Of a stretch of DNA of 64,000 nucleotides, positions 26,725 to 35,162 are shown one piece after another; the first letter of the stretch is position 1, and each line of letters opens with the position of its first letter. Source of the stretch: Aestuariivirga litoralis (lineage in GTDB: Bacteria > Pseudomonadota > Alphaproteobacteria > Rhizobiales > Aestuariivirgaceae). The notes beneath the pieces were generated by a model, which was not told the DNA's origin, did no database searches, and saw only the letters and a program-made list of their open reading frames with translations. The stretch spans positions 372,001 through 436,000 of the forward strand of contig NZ_WAHS01000002.1 in NCBI RefSeq assembly GCF_015714715.1, written 5' to 3'. Made by a program: the position numbers and the translations under genes.

Positions 26725-27549
26725 ATGCCCACATCCAAGAAAAAGCCCGTCAAAGCAGCCAAGAAGACCGTGGTGAAGGCCAAGGCCAAGCCTGCTGTTG
26801 TCGCCAAGGCCAAAAAGCCCGAGCCGAAGAAGATCGACAAGGCTGCCGTCAAGCAGATGGCCAAAACCGCTGCCGCCAAGCATGCCGCCACCCAGAAGGC
26901 CGCCGCTGCAGCCAAACCCGTTGCCGCCAAGCCTGCTCCTGCTGCTAAGCCTGCTGCAGCTGCTCCGGCCGCCAAGGCCGCTGCCACGCCTGCCCCGAAG
27001 AAGATCAATTTCAAGGTCGGCGAACTGGTGGTTTATCCGGCCCATGGCGTTGGCAAGATTTCCAACGTTGAAGAGCAGGAAATCGCCGGCGTGAAGCTGG
27101 AACTCTATATCGTCGATTTCGAGAAGGAAAAGCTCCGTCTCAAGGTGCCGACCAACCGCGCAGAACAGAAGGGCATGCGTCACCTGGCCGATCGCGCCAT
27201 GGTCGAAGCAGCCATGAAGGTGATCCGCGGCCGTGCCCGTATCAAGCGCACCATGTGGTCGCGCCGCGCCCAGGAATATGATGCAAAGATCAATTCCGGC
27301 GATCTCATTTCGGTCGCCGAAGTGGTCCGCGATCTCTACCGCTCCGAGCGCCAGCCCGAGCAGAGCTATTCCGAACGCCAGCTTTTCGAGCAGGCGCTGG
27401 AACGCTTCGCCCGTGAACTCGCTGCCGTGCGCAAGGTCGATGAAGACCAGTGCATCCGCGAGCTGGAAGAATACCTGGCCCGCAACGCCAAGCGCAGCGC
27501 CACCGAAAGCACCAAGTCCGACGAGGACTCTGCTGAGGAAGCCGCGTAA
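26725..27549 (+). CDS. carD: CarD-family transcription regulator with H1-like N-terminal tail
   Basis: CarD binds RNA polymerase beta through a Tudor-like domain and steadies open promoter complexes. 274 residues. The CarD core starts near residue 93 with FKVGELVVYPAHGVGKI and includes LRLKVPTNRAEQKGMRHLAD and WSRRAQEYDAKINSGDL. Ahead of it are about 90 residues made almost only of Lys, Ala, Pro and Val (KKKPVKAAKKTVVKAKAKP, AAKPVAAKPAPAAKPAAAA), like bacterial histone-H1 tails; most CarD proteins lack this. ATG 26725 is used with AGGCGG upstream; an in-frame TTG at 26689 is less likely. Confidence 0.92.
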   Translation: MPTSKKKPVKAAKKTVVKAKAKPAVVAKAKKPEPKKIDKAAVKQMAKTAAAKHAATQKAAAAAKPVAAKPAPAAKPAAAAPAAKAAATPAPKKINFKVGELVVYPAHGVGKISNVEEQEIAGVKLELYIVDFEKEKLRLKVPTNRAEQKGMRHLADRAMVEAAMKVIRGRARIKRTMWSRRAQEYDAKINSGDLISVAEVVRDLYRSERQPEQSYSERQLFEQALERFARELAAVRKVDEDQCIRELEEYLARNAKRSATESTKSDEDSAEEAA

Positions 27550-27578
27550 GATTTTAGACTTACAGCACTAGACCCTTC

Positions 27579-27605
27579 AAGGCCGGGAGCAATCCCGGCC
27601 TTTTT
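27579..27605 (+). terminator. Intrinsic terminator of carD
   Basis: AAGGCCGGGA (27579-27588), GCAA loop, TCCCGGCCTT (27593-27602): a perfect 10-bp stem followed by TTT. It lies 30 bases after the carD stop. Confidence 0.92.
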
Positions 27606-27645
27606 CTTGATCCATCGTGACGCGGGGCGCTCGCAATGAGAAGCC

Positions 27646-27671
27646 GGAACTGATGCGATCCAGGTAGGGTT
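27646..27671 (+). promoter_or_regulatory. Possible general-stress (EcfG-type) promoter
   Basis: GGAAC (27646-27650), 17 bases, GGTT (27668-27671), against the consensus GGAAC-N16/17-CGTT. It sits about 20 bases before the small gene at 27690. One base of the -10 element differs, so support is modest. Confidence 0.35.
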
Positions 27672-27689
27672 CGCAATCGTACTACAGTC

Positions 27690-28022
27690 ATGGCTTATGT
27701 TTCTATCACGGGCTTGCGCCTCACCAGCGTGATCCACGCTCCCCGGTTTTGGTGGCATGCACTGCGTTCAATGGCACAGGCCAAGAGTGCACCAGGGCTG
27801 ATCAGTGCCGATGCCCGCACCATAGACGGTGTGCATCACACGCTCACCATTTGGGAGACCAGGGAAGCGATGCGTGCGTTTCTGGTCACGGGCGCCCATA
27901 TCAAAGCAATGAAGACTTTCAAATCAATCGCTTCCGGCAGCGTTCTGGGATTTGAAACCGATCAGCCACCGGGCTGGAACGAGGCCCATGCACTTTGGCG
28001 CGCCCATGGCCGGGAAGTCTAG
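27690..28022 (+). CDS. Conserved hypothetical protein, antibiotic-monooxygenase-like fold
   Basis: A 110-residue soluble protein: MAYVSITGLRLTSVIHAPRF, then Trp-Trp-His, SMAQAKSAPG, and a TIWETREAMRAFLVTGAHIKAM helix. The size and the pattern of strand, helix and W-E-x-x-x-A-M-R-A-F resemble dimeric alpha-beta barrel (ABM-like) proteins, a group that includes small oxygenases and uncharacterised proteins. I cannot assign a substrate. The upstream terminator isolates it from carD. Confidence 0.7.
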   Translation: MAYVSITGLRLTSVIHAPRFWWHALRSMAQAKSAPGLISADARTIDGVHHTLTIWETREAMRAFLVTGAHIKAMKTFKSIASGSVLGFETDQPPGWNEAHALWRAHGREV

Positions 28023-28032
28023 CCAGCGCCAA

Positions 28033-28350
28033 TCAGCTCGTCTGCGCACATTTGGTCCAGGCCATCGGGTCGATGCCCTTACCATCCTTGACAATGAAAG
28101 AGGTCATGTCTTCGTCATCCATGACCCGCATATAAATCTGTTCTCCAGCATGATCCCGGCCTGGTGGCACGGTGTATAGAAATTCATGCCGGGAATATTG
28201 ACCGTCCACGACCGTGTTGGATGAAAGCGTGATCCTGGGACCTTCGATGGTGACTTGCGCGCCCGCCGCGTTGCACCACGTACCGTCGATCCTGTCGGCA
28301 TAGGCCGCAGCCGGAAACAGAAACACAAAGGCAATGGCGTATTTCAGCAT
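28033..28350 (-). CDS. Small secreted protein of unknown function
   Basis: A 105-residue protein with a clear Sec signal peptide (MLKYAIAFVFLFPAAAYA, cut before DRIDGTW). The mature part has two Cys (near residues 26 and 101) that could form a disulphide, and a beta-rich pattern (GTWCNAAGAQVTIEGPRITL). ATG 28350 has GGAG 8 bases upstream; a GTG directly before is less likely. Possibly a periplasmic lipocalin-like or lysozyme-inhibitor-like fold, but I do not recognise the family. Confidence 0.65.
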   Translation of the reverse strand: MLKYAIAFVFLFPAAAYADRIDGTWCNAAGAQVTIEGPRITLSSNTVVDGQYSRHEFLYTVPPGRDHAGEQIYMRVMDDEDMTSFIVKDGKGIDPMAWTKCAQTS

Positions 28351-28407
28351 CACGCAACTCCGTCACGAATGACGAAGTTGACTCCTGCCGGCGCTTTATT
28401 CAAGCCC

Positions 28408-30177
28408 TCACTGCGCCTTCATATCCCCAGCACTGATACCCGCCACTTCGACGGGCTTTTTCATCGCATCGCGCCTGAACGGTTCGCCCAGTTCCTGGTT
28501 GATCATCGCTTCGATCAGCGTGGTCTTGCCGTGTTTCATCTGGTCTTCGATGGCCTTGTGCAGGGCAGCCGTCAGCTCGTCCATGGTGCGCGCGATGACA
28601 CCCTGCAGGCCGCAGGCCTTGGCGATGCCGGCGTATGACACTTGCTCGTCGAGTTCTGTGCCGACGAAATTGTCATCATACCACAGGGTCGAATTGCGCT
28701 TCTCGGCACCCCACTGATAGTTGCGGAACACGATCTGCGTGACGGCAGGCCATTCCTTGCGGCCAATGGCGGTGAGTTCGGTCACCGCAATGCCGAAGGC
28801 GCCATCACCCGAGAAGCCGACCACCGGCACATTCGGGCAGGCGATCTTCGCACCCACCACCGACGGCAGGCCGTAACCGCAGGGACCGAACAGGCCGGGC
28901 GCCAGATATTTGCGGCCTTCATCGAAGGTGGGATAGGCGTTGCCGATGGCGCAATTGTTGCCGATGTCAGACGAGATGATCGCCTCGCGCGGCAAAGCCG
29001 ATTGAATGGCGCGCCAGGCCATGCGGGGGCTCATCCATTCCGGCTTGGCCTTGCGGGCGCGTTCATTCCAAGTGGTGCCCGGATCATCATTCTCATGATC
29101 CATCGAAGAGAGCTGCTGCGCCCAGCGGCTTTTGGTTTGAGCGATCGTGTCCTTGCGTTCCTTGCGCTGGTGATCACCCGCCGAAGTGGAAAGCTTCTTG
29201 AGAATGCCTTCCGCCACTTTCTTTGCGTCACCAACAATCCCCACGCTCACCTTCTTGGTGAGGCCGATGCGCGCCGGATTGATATCAACCTGAATGATCT
29301 TGGCCTGCTTCGGCCAGTAATCGAGGCCGTAGCCGGGCAGCGTCGAAAACGGATTGAGCCGCGTGCCGAGGCACAGCACCACGTCGGCCTGCTGGATCAA
29401 TTCCATGCCGGCCTTCGAGCCATTGTAACCCAGCGGCCCGGCAAACAGCGGATGATTGCCGGGGAAGGCATCATTGTGCTGATAGCCCACGCAAACCGGC
29501 GCATCGAGTTTTTCAGCCAGCGCTTTGGACGCCGGAATGGCCCCGCCCAGCACCACGCCCGCACCATTCAGGATGACCGGGAACTTGGCTTCAGACAGCA
29601 GCTTCGCCGCAGCGGCAATGGCATCATCACCACCTGACGGGCGCTCGAAATCCACAATCGCCGGAAGTTCAATATCGATCACTTGGGTGAAATAATCGCG
29701 CGGCACGTTGATCTGCGCCGGCGCTGAATGGCGCTTGGCATTCATGATCACCCGGTTCAAAACTTCCGCCATCCGTGATGGATCGCGCACTTCTTCCTGG
29801 TAGCAGACCATGTCCTTGAACAGAGCCATCTGCTCCACTTCCTGGAAGCCGCCTTGGCCAATCGTCTTGTTGGCCGCCTGCGGTGTGACCAGCAGCACAG
29901 GTGAGTGGTTCCAGTAAGCCGTCTTCACCGCGGTGACGAAATTGGTAATGCCCGGGCCATTTTGAGCGATCATCATGCTCATCTTGCCGGATGCGCGCGT
30001 ATAACCATCGGCCATCATGCCGCCCGAGCCTTCATGCGCGCAGTCCCAGAACTTGATGCCGGCTTTGGGGAAAATATCGGAGATCGGCATAAAGGCCGAG
30101 CCGATGATGCCGAACACATCGGCGATGCCATGCATCTGCAAAACTTTGACGAAGGCTTCTTCGGTGGTCATTTTCAT
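28408..30177 (-). CDS. xsc: Sulfoacetaldehyde acetyltransferase Xsc
   Basis: A thiamine-diphosphate enzyme that converts sulfoacetaldehyde plus phosphate to acetyl phosphate and sulfite, central to taurine and other C2-sulfonate breakdown. 589 residues. MKMTTEEAFVKVLQMHGIAD, HEGSGGMMADGYTRASGKMS (cofactor-activating Glu), ANKTIGQGGFQEVEQM and the TPP/Mg motif GDGAFGIAVTELTAIGRKEW all match Xsc closely. ATG 30177 has GGAG 10 bases upstream. The usual partners pta, tauABC and taurine-pyruvate or taurine dehydrogenase genes are not nearby. Confidence 0.94.
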   Translation of the reverse strand: MKMTTEEAFVKVLQMHGIADVFGIIGSAFMPISDIFPKAGIKFWDCAHEGSGGMMADGYTRASGKMSMMIAQNGPGITNFVTAVKTAYWNHSPVLLVTPQAANKTIGQGGFQEVEQMALFKDMVCYQEEVRDPSRMAEVLNRVIMNAKRHSAPAQINVPRDYFTQVIDIELPAIVDFERPSGGDDAIAAAAKLLSEAKFPVILNGAGVVLGGAIPASKALAEKLDAPVCVGYQHNDAFPGNHPLFAGPLGYNGSKAGMELIQQADVVLCLGTRLNPFSTLPGYGLDYWPKQAKIIQVDINPARIGLTKKVSVGIVGDAKKVAEGILKKLSTSAGDHQRKERKDTIAQTKSRWAQQLSSMDHENDDPGTTWNERARKAKPEWMSPRMAWRAIQSALPREAIISSDIGNNCAIGNAYPTFDEGRKYLAPGLFGPCGYGLPSVVGAKIACPNVPVVGFSGDGAFGIAVTELTAIGRKEWPAVTQIVFRNYQWGAEKRNSTLWYDDNFVGTELDEQVSYAGIAKACGLQGVIARTMDELTAALHKAIEDQMKHGKTTLIEAMINQELGEPFRRDAMKKPVEVAGISAGDMKAQ

Positions 30178-30288
30178 GGGGCGAACTCCGGATGTGGGAT
30201 TTGCCGCAACATAGCGCGTCTCTGGCCCCATGATAGGGCCAGATGAAAGCGAGGCGCCGCGCAGTTGGATTGTAGGCGGCCCGCACTA

Positions 30289-30407
30289 TCCCCTCACCCT
30301 GGCGCCAAGACATGCGCCTGTCCCTCTCCCAGGGGGCGAGGGCAGAATGCACACAACTTTGCCCTTCTCCCCTCTGGGGAGAAGGTGCCGACAGGCGGAT
30401 GAGGGGA
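30289..30407. repeat. Nested palindromic repeat A (REP/RIME-like)
   Basis: Outer arms TCCCCTCA (30289-30296) and TGAGGGGA (30400-30407) enclose a perfect 10-bp hairpin CCTTCTCCCC / GGGGAGAAGG (30363-30385, 3-base loop) and a weaker CCCTCTCCC-type hairpin near 30314-30334. It resembles the interspersed palindromic elements found in many copies in rhizobial genomes. Confidence 0.7.
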
Positions 30408-30770
30408 CTGAGCCAGCCGCTAATTCATCGGCACGCTTTCAAAAGTGAAAATGGAGGGGAATGCCTGTTCACGGCCGTCTGCCTCTGCGAAATTTCTGAA
30501 GTAAAACAAAATGGCTGAAAGCCGCTTGCAGGCGCAGCGATTTGAGATCCGGAGCTAATATTGGTTAGCCATTGAAGGCGCGCAAGTCGTAGTGCCTGCG
30601 GTCCAGAACCGGAGCCCCCGGAGGAATGAAGTGAGTTATTCTTCATCCTGCAGGCGCTGCTCTCTTTTCCACAATGTTGGAACTCTGTGATCAGCATCGT
30701 CCCCTCCTTTGAAAAAGACGAGGAACGTATGCAGAACAATTATTCCTTTGTCAAGGAATATTTTCTATAG

Positions 30771-30912
30771 CCTTCTCCCTCCCCTGTTTACAGGGGAGGG
30801 GCTGGGGTGGGGTTGCCCGATACCAGTTTATTGATTCAGGTCAGCGACCTGCCACACCCCACCCGTCATGCTTCACATGCCTCCCTCCCCGCTGAAGCGG
30901 GGAGGGAGAAGG
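30771..30912. repeat. Nested palindromic repeat B (REP/RIME-like)
   Basis: Outer arms CCTTCTCCCTCCCC (30771-30784) and GGGGAGGGAGAAGG (30899-30912) are a perfect 14-bp inverted repeat. Inside are CCCCTG-TTTA-CAGGGG (30781-30796), a GGGGTGGGG / CCCCACCC pair, and the hairpin TCCCCGCT / AGCGGGGA ending near 30902. It shares CCTTCTCCC motifs with repeat A, so the two are probably related. Confidence 0.75.
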
Positions 30913-30918
30913 GAAGGA

Positions 30919-31341
30919 TCAGATATCGGTTTGCCCCATCGCCTTTGCAATCACCTCCATGTCCGCCTGCTCGATCTCGAAAAACCCGAAACGGAATTTG
31001 TAGCCCCAGCTTTTCTGGCCCTGAGTGAATGACAGAGCTTCCAGCAGCGGCTGGATCGGCGAGGGGCTCGCGTCATGCCAGCCGATGTCGCGGCGGAAGG
31101 CTTTGAAGCTGCCCATTTCGCCCTCATAGGGTGCTGCGTCCTTTACCACGCCGATGGCGGTGAAGGCTTGCAGCTTCTCGTCACCGCCATACACTTTGAC
31201 AGGCGAATAATAGGCGACGACATCGCCGGGGCTCATGCGCTTCAGTGGCGCCAGTTTGCCGTGGTTCACCTGCATGAAGCCGCCTTCCACACCGCGTGCG
31301 ATGTGGTCGGCGGCTGCAACGCCAATCCAGTAGTGCGTCAC
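30919..31341 (-). CDS. EVE domain-containing protein
   Basis: A 140-residue EVE-domain protein (PUA-like fold, possibly binding modified bases or RNA). [20 protein letters not shown] at the start, [20 protein letters not shown] and [17 protein letters not shown] are typical. Translation starts with GTG 31341, which overlaps the upstream VOC stop as GTGA and suggests coupled translation. The biological ligand is unknown. Confidence 0.85.
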   Translation of the reverse strand: MTHYWIGVAAADHIARGVEGGFMQVNHGKLAPLKRMSPGDVVAYYSPVKVYGGDEKLQAFTAIGVVKDAAPYEGEMGSFKAFRRDIGWHDASPSPIQPLLEALSFTQGQKSWGYKFRFGFFEIEQADMEVIAKAMGQTDI

Positions 31342-31700
31342 GAAGGTGCGAACACGCGTAGGCGGTTTCCATCAGGATCGGCGACTGTGAAGGTGTAACC
31401 GAAATCAAGATGCGTAGGTTCCTGCAGCACGGCGGCACCAATGCCCTTGGCCGCAGAGAAGAATTGATCGACGATGGGATCATTCTCCACCTGGAAGCCA
31501 AGCTCGTTGCTGCCGGCGGCGGCAGTGACGGCGGGCTTCACATCGGCACGCTTCCACAGGCCCAGCATGGTGGGTGCCGTGAGCGCGAACATGGCAAATC
31601 CGGGCGAGGCTTCCACGGGTTTGGCACGCAGAAGCTTCTCGTAAAAATCTGCCGATTTCATCGGGTCTTCGACATACAGGATCATGGAATGGGTGGGCAT
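31338..31700 (-). CDS. VOC family protein (glyoxalase/bleomycin-resistance fold)
   Basis: A 120-residue protein of the vicinal oxygen chelate superfamily. [20 protein letters not shown] is the first beta-alpha-beta unit, and [19 protein letters not shown] closes the second, with the metal-ligand Glu position not obvious. AGGAG lies 8 bases before ATG 31700. It is translated together with the EVE gene. Substrate unknown. Confidence 0.85.
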   Translation of the reverse strand: MPTHSMILYVEDPMKSADFYEKLLRAKPVEASPGFAMFALTAPTMLGLWKRADVKPAVTAAAGSNELGFQVENDPIVDQFFSAAKGIGAAVLQEPTHLDFGYTFTVADPDGNRLRVFAPS

Positions 31701-31790
31701 TTGAGTTCTCCTTTGGTGATGGAGAAAGAAGTAACATGCAGCTGTGTCAGCATCTGTCAGCAGCTTGTGCCAAAAAGTGTCAGCAGGGTT

Positions 31791-32810
31791 TTACCACTGC
31801 ACTTGATCAATGCGTGTGGCACCGGTGGCCAGCATGATCAGACGGTCGAGGCCCAGCGCCACGCCGGAGGCTTCGGGCATCAGTGCCAAGGCCTGCAGCA
31901 ATTCTTCGTCGACGGGATAGCGCTCGCCATAGACGCGGGCTTTGATGTCCATCTCTTCCTCGAAGCGCCGGCGCTGCTCTTTTGCATCAGTCAATTCGCC
32001 AAAGCCATTGGCGAGTTCCACGCCTGATGCATAAAGCTCAAACCGCTCAGCCACGCGCGCATCATGCGCGCAGGCGCGGGCCAGTGCTGCCTCGCAGGAT
32101 GGATACTCGTAGAACACCGTGATGCGGCCATTGCCCAGATGCGGCTCCACCTTCTCCACCAGAATGCGGCTGAAAATATCGCTCCAGCTTTCATCGGCGC
32201 GAAGCGCCACGGGCGATTGCGCGGCCAGCGCATCGCGGTTGGGCGTGTTGTCGTCGAGCGTGGCCAACAGATCAACGCCTGCATATTTCCGGAAGCCTTC
32301 TGCCACCGTCAGCCATTCCACTTCCATCGCCGGATCACACACACGGCCGCGCCAGTTGAAGGTGACGCCCTGCCCCGCCAACCGCACCAGCGCAATCGTG
32401 TCGGCAATGATGTCCTTGTACGGCGCCTTGGCGCGGTACCATTCCAGCATGGTGAATTCCGGCGCATGCGTATCCGTGCACTCACGGTTGCGGAACACAT
32501 GGCCGAGCGAGAAAATCTTCTCCTCGCCCGCCGCCAGCAGCTTCTTGCAGTGAAATTCCGGTGAGGTGTGCAGGTAGCGCGGATGCGCGTTGCCATCCGG
32601 CCCGATCAGCCGCGTTTCAAACGCATGCAGATGCGCCTCATTACCGGGGGAAACCTGCATGGCGGGCACATCGACTTCGAGGAAATCCCGCTCGGCAAAC
32701 CAGCCACGCACCGCAGCGAGAATCCGGTTCCGCGCCAGCAGGAAGCCCCGCCGGTCCTCATGGCGCGAGGGGTGAAACCAGGGCGTATCCTGCGGGGGTT
32801 GGCTTTGCAT
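31791..32810 (-). CDS. epmA: Elongation factor P lysyltransferase EpmA (GenX/PoxA)
   Basis: A truncated class II lysyl-tRNA-synthetase-like enzyme that adds (R)-beta-lysine to EF-P. 339 residues, without the tRNA anticodon-binding domain. Class II motif 2 FRNRECTDTHAPEFTMLEWY and motif 3 ASGVALGLDRLIML are clear, with YLHTSPEFHCKKLLAAG before them. ATG 32810 is chosen; the open frame runs to 32933, but that would overlap the divergent efp gene. The target gene efp lies 61 bases away, divergent. Confidence 0.94.
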   Translation of the reverse strand: MQSQPPQDTPWFHPSRHEDRRGFLLARNRILAAVRGWFAERDFLEVDVPAMQVSPGNEAHLHAFETRLIGPDGNAHPRYLHTSPEFHCKKLLAAGEEKIFSLGHVFRNRECTDTHAPEFTMLEWYRAKAPYKDIIADTIALVRLAGQGVTFNWRGRVCDPAMEVEWLTVAEGFRKYAGVDLLATLDDNTPNRDALAAQSPVALRADESWSDIFSRILVEKVEPHLGNGRITVFYEYPSCEAALARACAHDARVAERFELYASGVELANGFGELTDAKEQRRRFEEEMDIKARVYGERYPVDEELLQALALMPEASGVALGLDRLIMLATGATRIDQVQW

Positions 32811-32871
32811 GGCACCCCTGCTATGAGGCGCGCCAACACCCATTTCAATCCCAAATTTCAGGATAATCCCC

Positions 32872-33444
32872 GTGGTAAAAGTTATCGCCTCTGGCGTGCG
32901 CAAAGGCAATGTGATCGAACATGAAGACGGCAAGCTCTATGTCGTGCTGAAGGCTGAAAGCATGCATCCCGGCAAGGGCACGCCCACCACCACCATCGAC
33001 ATGCGCCGCATTTCTGACGGTGTGAAGACGGTCGTGCGCTACAAGACCACCGATGCGATGGAACGCGCTTTCGTCGAAACCATCATGCATACTTATCTGT
33101 ATCAGGACGGCGACAATTACGTCTTCATGAACCCCACGACCTTCGAACAGATCCCGCTGACCGCCGACATGGTGGGTGATTTCGCCCCCTATCTGCAAGA
33201 AGGCATGGAATGCCAGATCGCCATGTTCAATGATGGCCCGATCTCGATTGAAATTCCCCAGCGCATCACGCTGGAAATCACCGACACCGAACCGGCGATC
33301 AAGAACCAGACGGCGTCGTCGTCCTTCAAGCCGGCCATGCTGTCCAACGGCGTGCGCACCATGGTGCCGCCGCATGTGACCTCCGGCACGCGCATCGTGG
33401 TGGACACCACCGATGGTTCCTACGTCGAACGCGCCAAGGACTAA
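32872..33444 (+). CDS. efp: Elongation factor P
   Basis: Enters the ribosomal E site to rescue ribosomes stalled at proline runs. 190 residues with three beta-barrel domains: N-terminal KOW-like with [12 protein letters not shown], an OB domain, and a C-terminal OB domain ending [11 protein letters not shown]. Lys35 (in HPGKG) is the expected EpmA target. The start codon is GTG at 32872 with AGGAT 8 bases upstream; no ATG is available before the conserved [11 protein letters not shown]. Confidence 0.97.
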   Translation: MVKVIASGVRKGNVIEHEDGKLYVVLKAESMHPGKGTPTTTIDMRRISDGVKTVVRYKTTDAMERAFVETIMHTYLYQDGDNYVFMNPTTFEQIPLTADMVGDFAPYLQEGMECQIAMFNDGPISIEIPQRITLEITDTEPAIKNQTASSSFKPAMLSNGVRTMVPPHVTSGTRIVVDTTDGSYVERAKD

Positions 33445-34520
33445 GCTTTAAAAAGTTTTCTCACCGCATCATGCGGGAGTGCCGGGCTGCGATGACCATC
33501 GCGGCCCGTCATCGTTTCATTGGCAACCATGGAATTGATCACTGCTTCTTCGGCCGCATAAACCGCTGCCGCATAGAACGGGTTAATCTCGCCCCAGGGT
33601 ACAAAATCCAGTTTTGACAGAACAGGCTTCTGGCCTTTCGGATAGCCGTTGGAAAAGGCCGCTTCATTGGCCGTCGAGAAGGCCAAGAAAATATCGCCGG
33701 AGAAATGCGAGCCGGTGGTGCCAGTGCGGGCTAGGCCCAGCATCAGCCGCCGCGCCAGCGCCTGCAACTGCCCCGGCAGCAAGGGCGCATCAGTAGCCAG
33801 CACGCCGATGCAGGAGCCATCTCCCTCGCGGGCAAAATGATCCGCATACGGATTATCGGCCAGAAGCTGCTGACCAATTGGATGCCCTGCGATGGTCAAT
33901 TCATGCCGCGCGCCGAAATTGGTCTGCAGGAAAACGCCTACAATATATTCGTTGCCGCCATACTTCACCACGCGAGAGGCGGTGCCATTGCCGCCCTTGA
34001 AGGCATAGCAATTCATACCCGTGCCGCCACCGACCGAGCCTTCCTCGAGCGCACCCGTCTGCGCCGCATCAATCGCCAGCCCCGCCATTTCGGGTGTGAC
34101 ATGCGAGCCATAAACATCATTCAGATAGCCATCCCAGGTTTCCGCCACCACCGGCAGCAGCCATTCGGGGATCACATCGGCCTTGTGCTTGGCCATCCAA
34201 TCAATCACGCCGCGATGCACCGGCCCCACCGCATGGGTGTTGGTGATCATCACCGGGGAATTGAACTGCCCGGCTTCATTGATCCACGACGCACCCGTCA
34301 CTTCGCCATTGCCATTGAAGGAATGAAACCCGGCCGCCACAGGATTGCCCAAACCAGCACGCCCGCGCGGCAGGATGGCGGTGACGCCCGTGCGCACATT
34401 CTCGCCCTGGATCAGCGTGTGGTAACCCACTTCCAGCCCCGGCACATCGGTGATGGTATTGAACTTGCCGGGTTCGCCCAGAAACGGCACTCCCAGTGTC
34501 CGTGCCCGCAATTTGCTCAT
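33441..34520 (-). CDS. P1 family peptidase (DmpA-type aminopeptidase)
   Basis: A self-processing N-terminal-nucleophile peptidase of the DmpA/BapA group. 359 residues. Cleavage would occur in [15 protein letters not shown] between Gly235 and the nucleophile Ser236. [30 protein letters not shown] and [17 protein letters not shown] are family marks. It shares a TGATG overlap with the yqgE stop upstream, and its stop overlaps that of the convergent efp. Members cleave D- or beta-amino acids from peptides; the substrate here is unknown. Confidence 0.9.
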   Translation of the reverse strand: MSKLRARTLGVPFLGEPGKFNTITDVPGLEVGYHTLIQGENVRTGVTAILPRGRAGLGNPVAAGFHSFNGNGEVTGASWINEAGQFNSPVMITNTHAVGPVHRGVIDWMAKHKADVIPEWLLPVVAETWDGYLNDVYGSHVTPEMAGLAIDAAQTGALEEGSVGGGTGMNCYAFKGGNGTASRVVKYGGNEYIVGVFLQTNFGARHELTIAGHPIGQQLLADNPYADHFAREGDGSCIGVLATDAPLLPGQLQALARRLMLGLARTGTTGSHFSGDIFLAFSTANEAAFSNGYPKGQKPVLSKLDFVPWGEINPFYAAAVYAAEEAVINSMVANETMTGRDGHRSPALPHDAVRKLFKA

Positions 34521-35086
34521 CAGGCCCGCCCAGCTTCCGTGGACAGCATGGCGGAGGAAGCCCCCAGCTTGTGCAGCGCCGCCTCATGCAATGCCTCGCG
34601 CGGCGTGCCGAACACCAGGCCAGGATCAGCATCGCAATGCAGCCAGCCATTATGCATGATCTCACTCTCCAACTGGCCGGGGCTCCAGCCCGCATAACCA
34701 AGTGCAAGTATCTTGCGCGAAGGCCCCTTGCCATCGGCTATCGCCTGCAACACATCCACCGTGGCGGTGAGCGCATAGTCAGTGCCCACCTTGAGTGTTT
34801 CATCGGAATGGTAATCGGTGGAATGCAATACGAAGCCCTGGAATTGCTTCACCGGCCCGCCTAGCATGACCGGGAGCTGGAGAATCTCGGTGGAGGTTTC
34901 ATCCAGCTTCATCTTTTCGACCAGATCAGCGAACACCATGCGAGGTGCGGGCTTGTTGATGACGAGGCCCATCGCCCCGTCTTCGCTATGCGCGCACAGA
35001 AACACCACCGACTTGGCAAAATCATCCCCCTCAATTGAAGGCATGGCGATCAGCAGTTTTCCGTTCAGTGAGATGTGCTTGCTCAT
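34520..35086 (-). CDS. YqgE/AlgH family protein (UPF0301)
   Basis: A 188-residue member of the YqgE/AlgH (DUF179) family. GKLLIAMPSIEGDDFAKSVV at the start, HSEDGAMGLVINKP, LGGPVKQFQGFVLHS and ALGYAGWSPGQLESEI are all highly conserved. ATG 35086 is used; the longer frame (from 35143) has no family residues. The molecular role is not established, although AlgH was linked to alginate control in Pseudomonas. Confidence 0.92.
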   Translation of the reverse strand: MSKHISLNGKLLIAMPSIEGDDFAKSVVFLCAHSEDGAMGLVINKPAPRMVFADLVEKMKLDETSTEILQLPVMLGGPVKQFQGFVLHSTDYHSDETLKVGTDYALTATVDVLQAIADGKGPSRKILALGYAGWSPGQLESEIMHNGWLHCDADPGLVFGTPREALHEAALHKLGASSAMLSTEAGRA

Positions 35087-35162
35087 GGCAGAATCATAAT
35101 CCCAAAACAATTTGACAGGAAGGTGATTGGCAAGTGAACCCATCAGAGACTATTTTAAACCC

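Larger units (their letters stand above)
30178..30918. other. 741-base gene-free region with two palindromic elements
   Basis: I see no credible gene on either strand between xsc and the EVE gene. The open frames are short, lack ribosome sites and have no recognisable protein features. Two palindromic repeats (30289-30407 and 30771-30912) frame about 360 bases of less GC-rich sequence holding nothing I can name. Confidence 0.6.

Noticed and set aside
30425-30739. Minus-strand open frame of 104 codons in the xsc-EVE gap.
   Set aside because: Low-quality composition, no ribosome site, and no protein features.
30289-30912. CRISPR array or transposon ends.
   Set aside because: The repeats are nested palindromes, not evenly spaced direct repeats, and there is no transposase gene between them.
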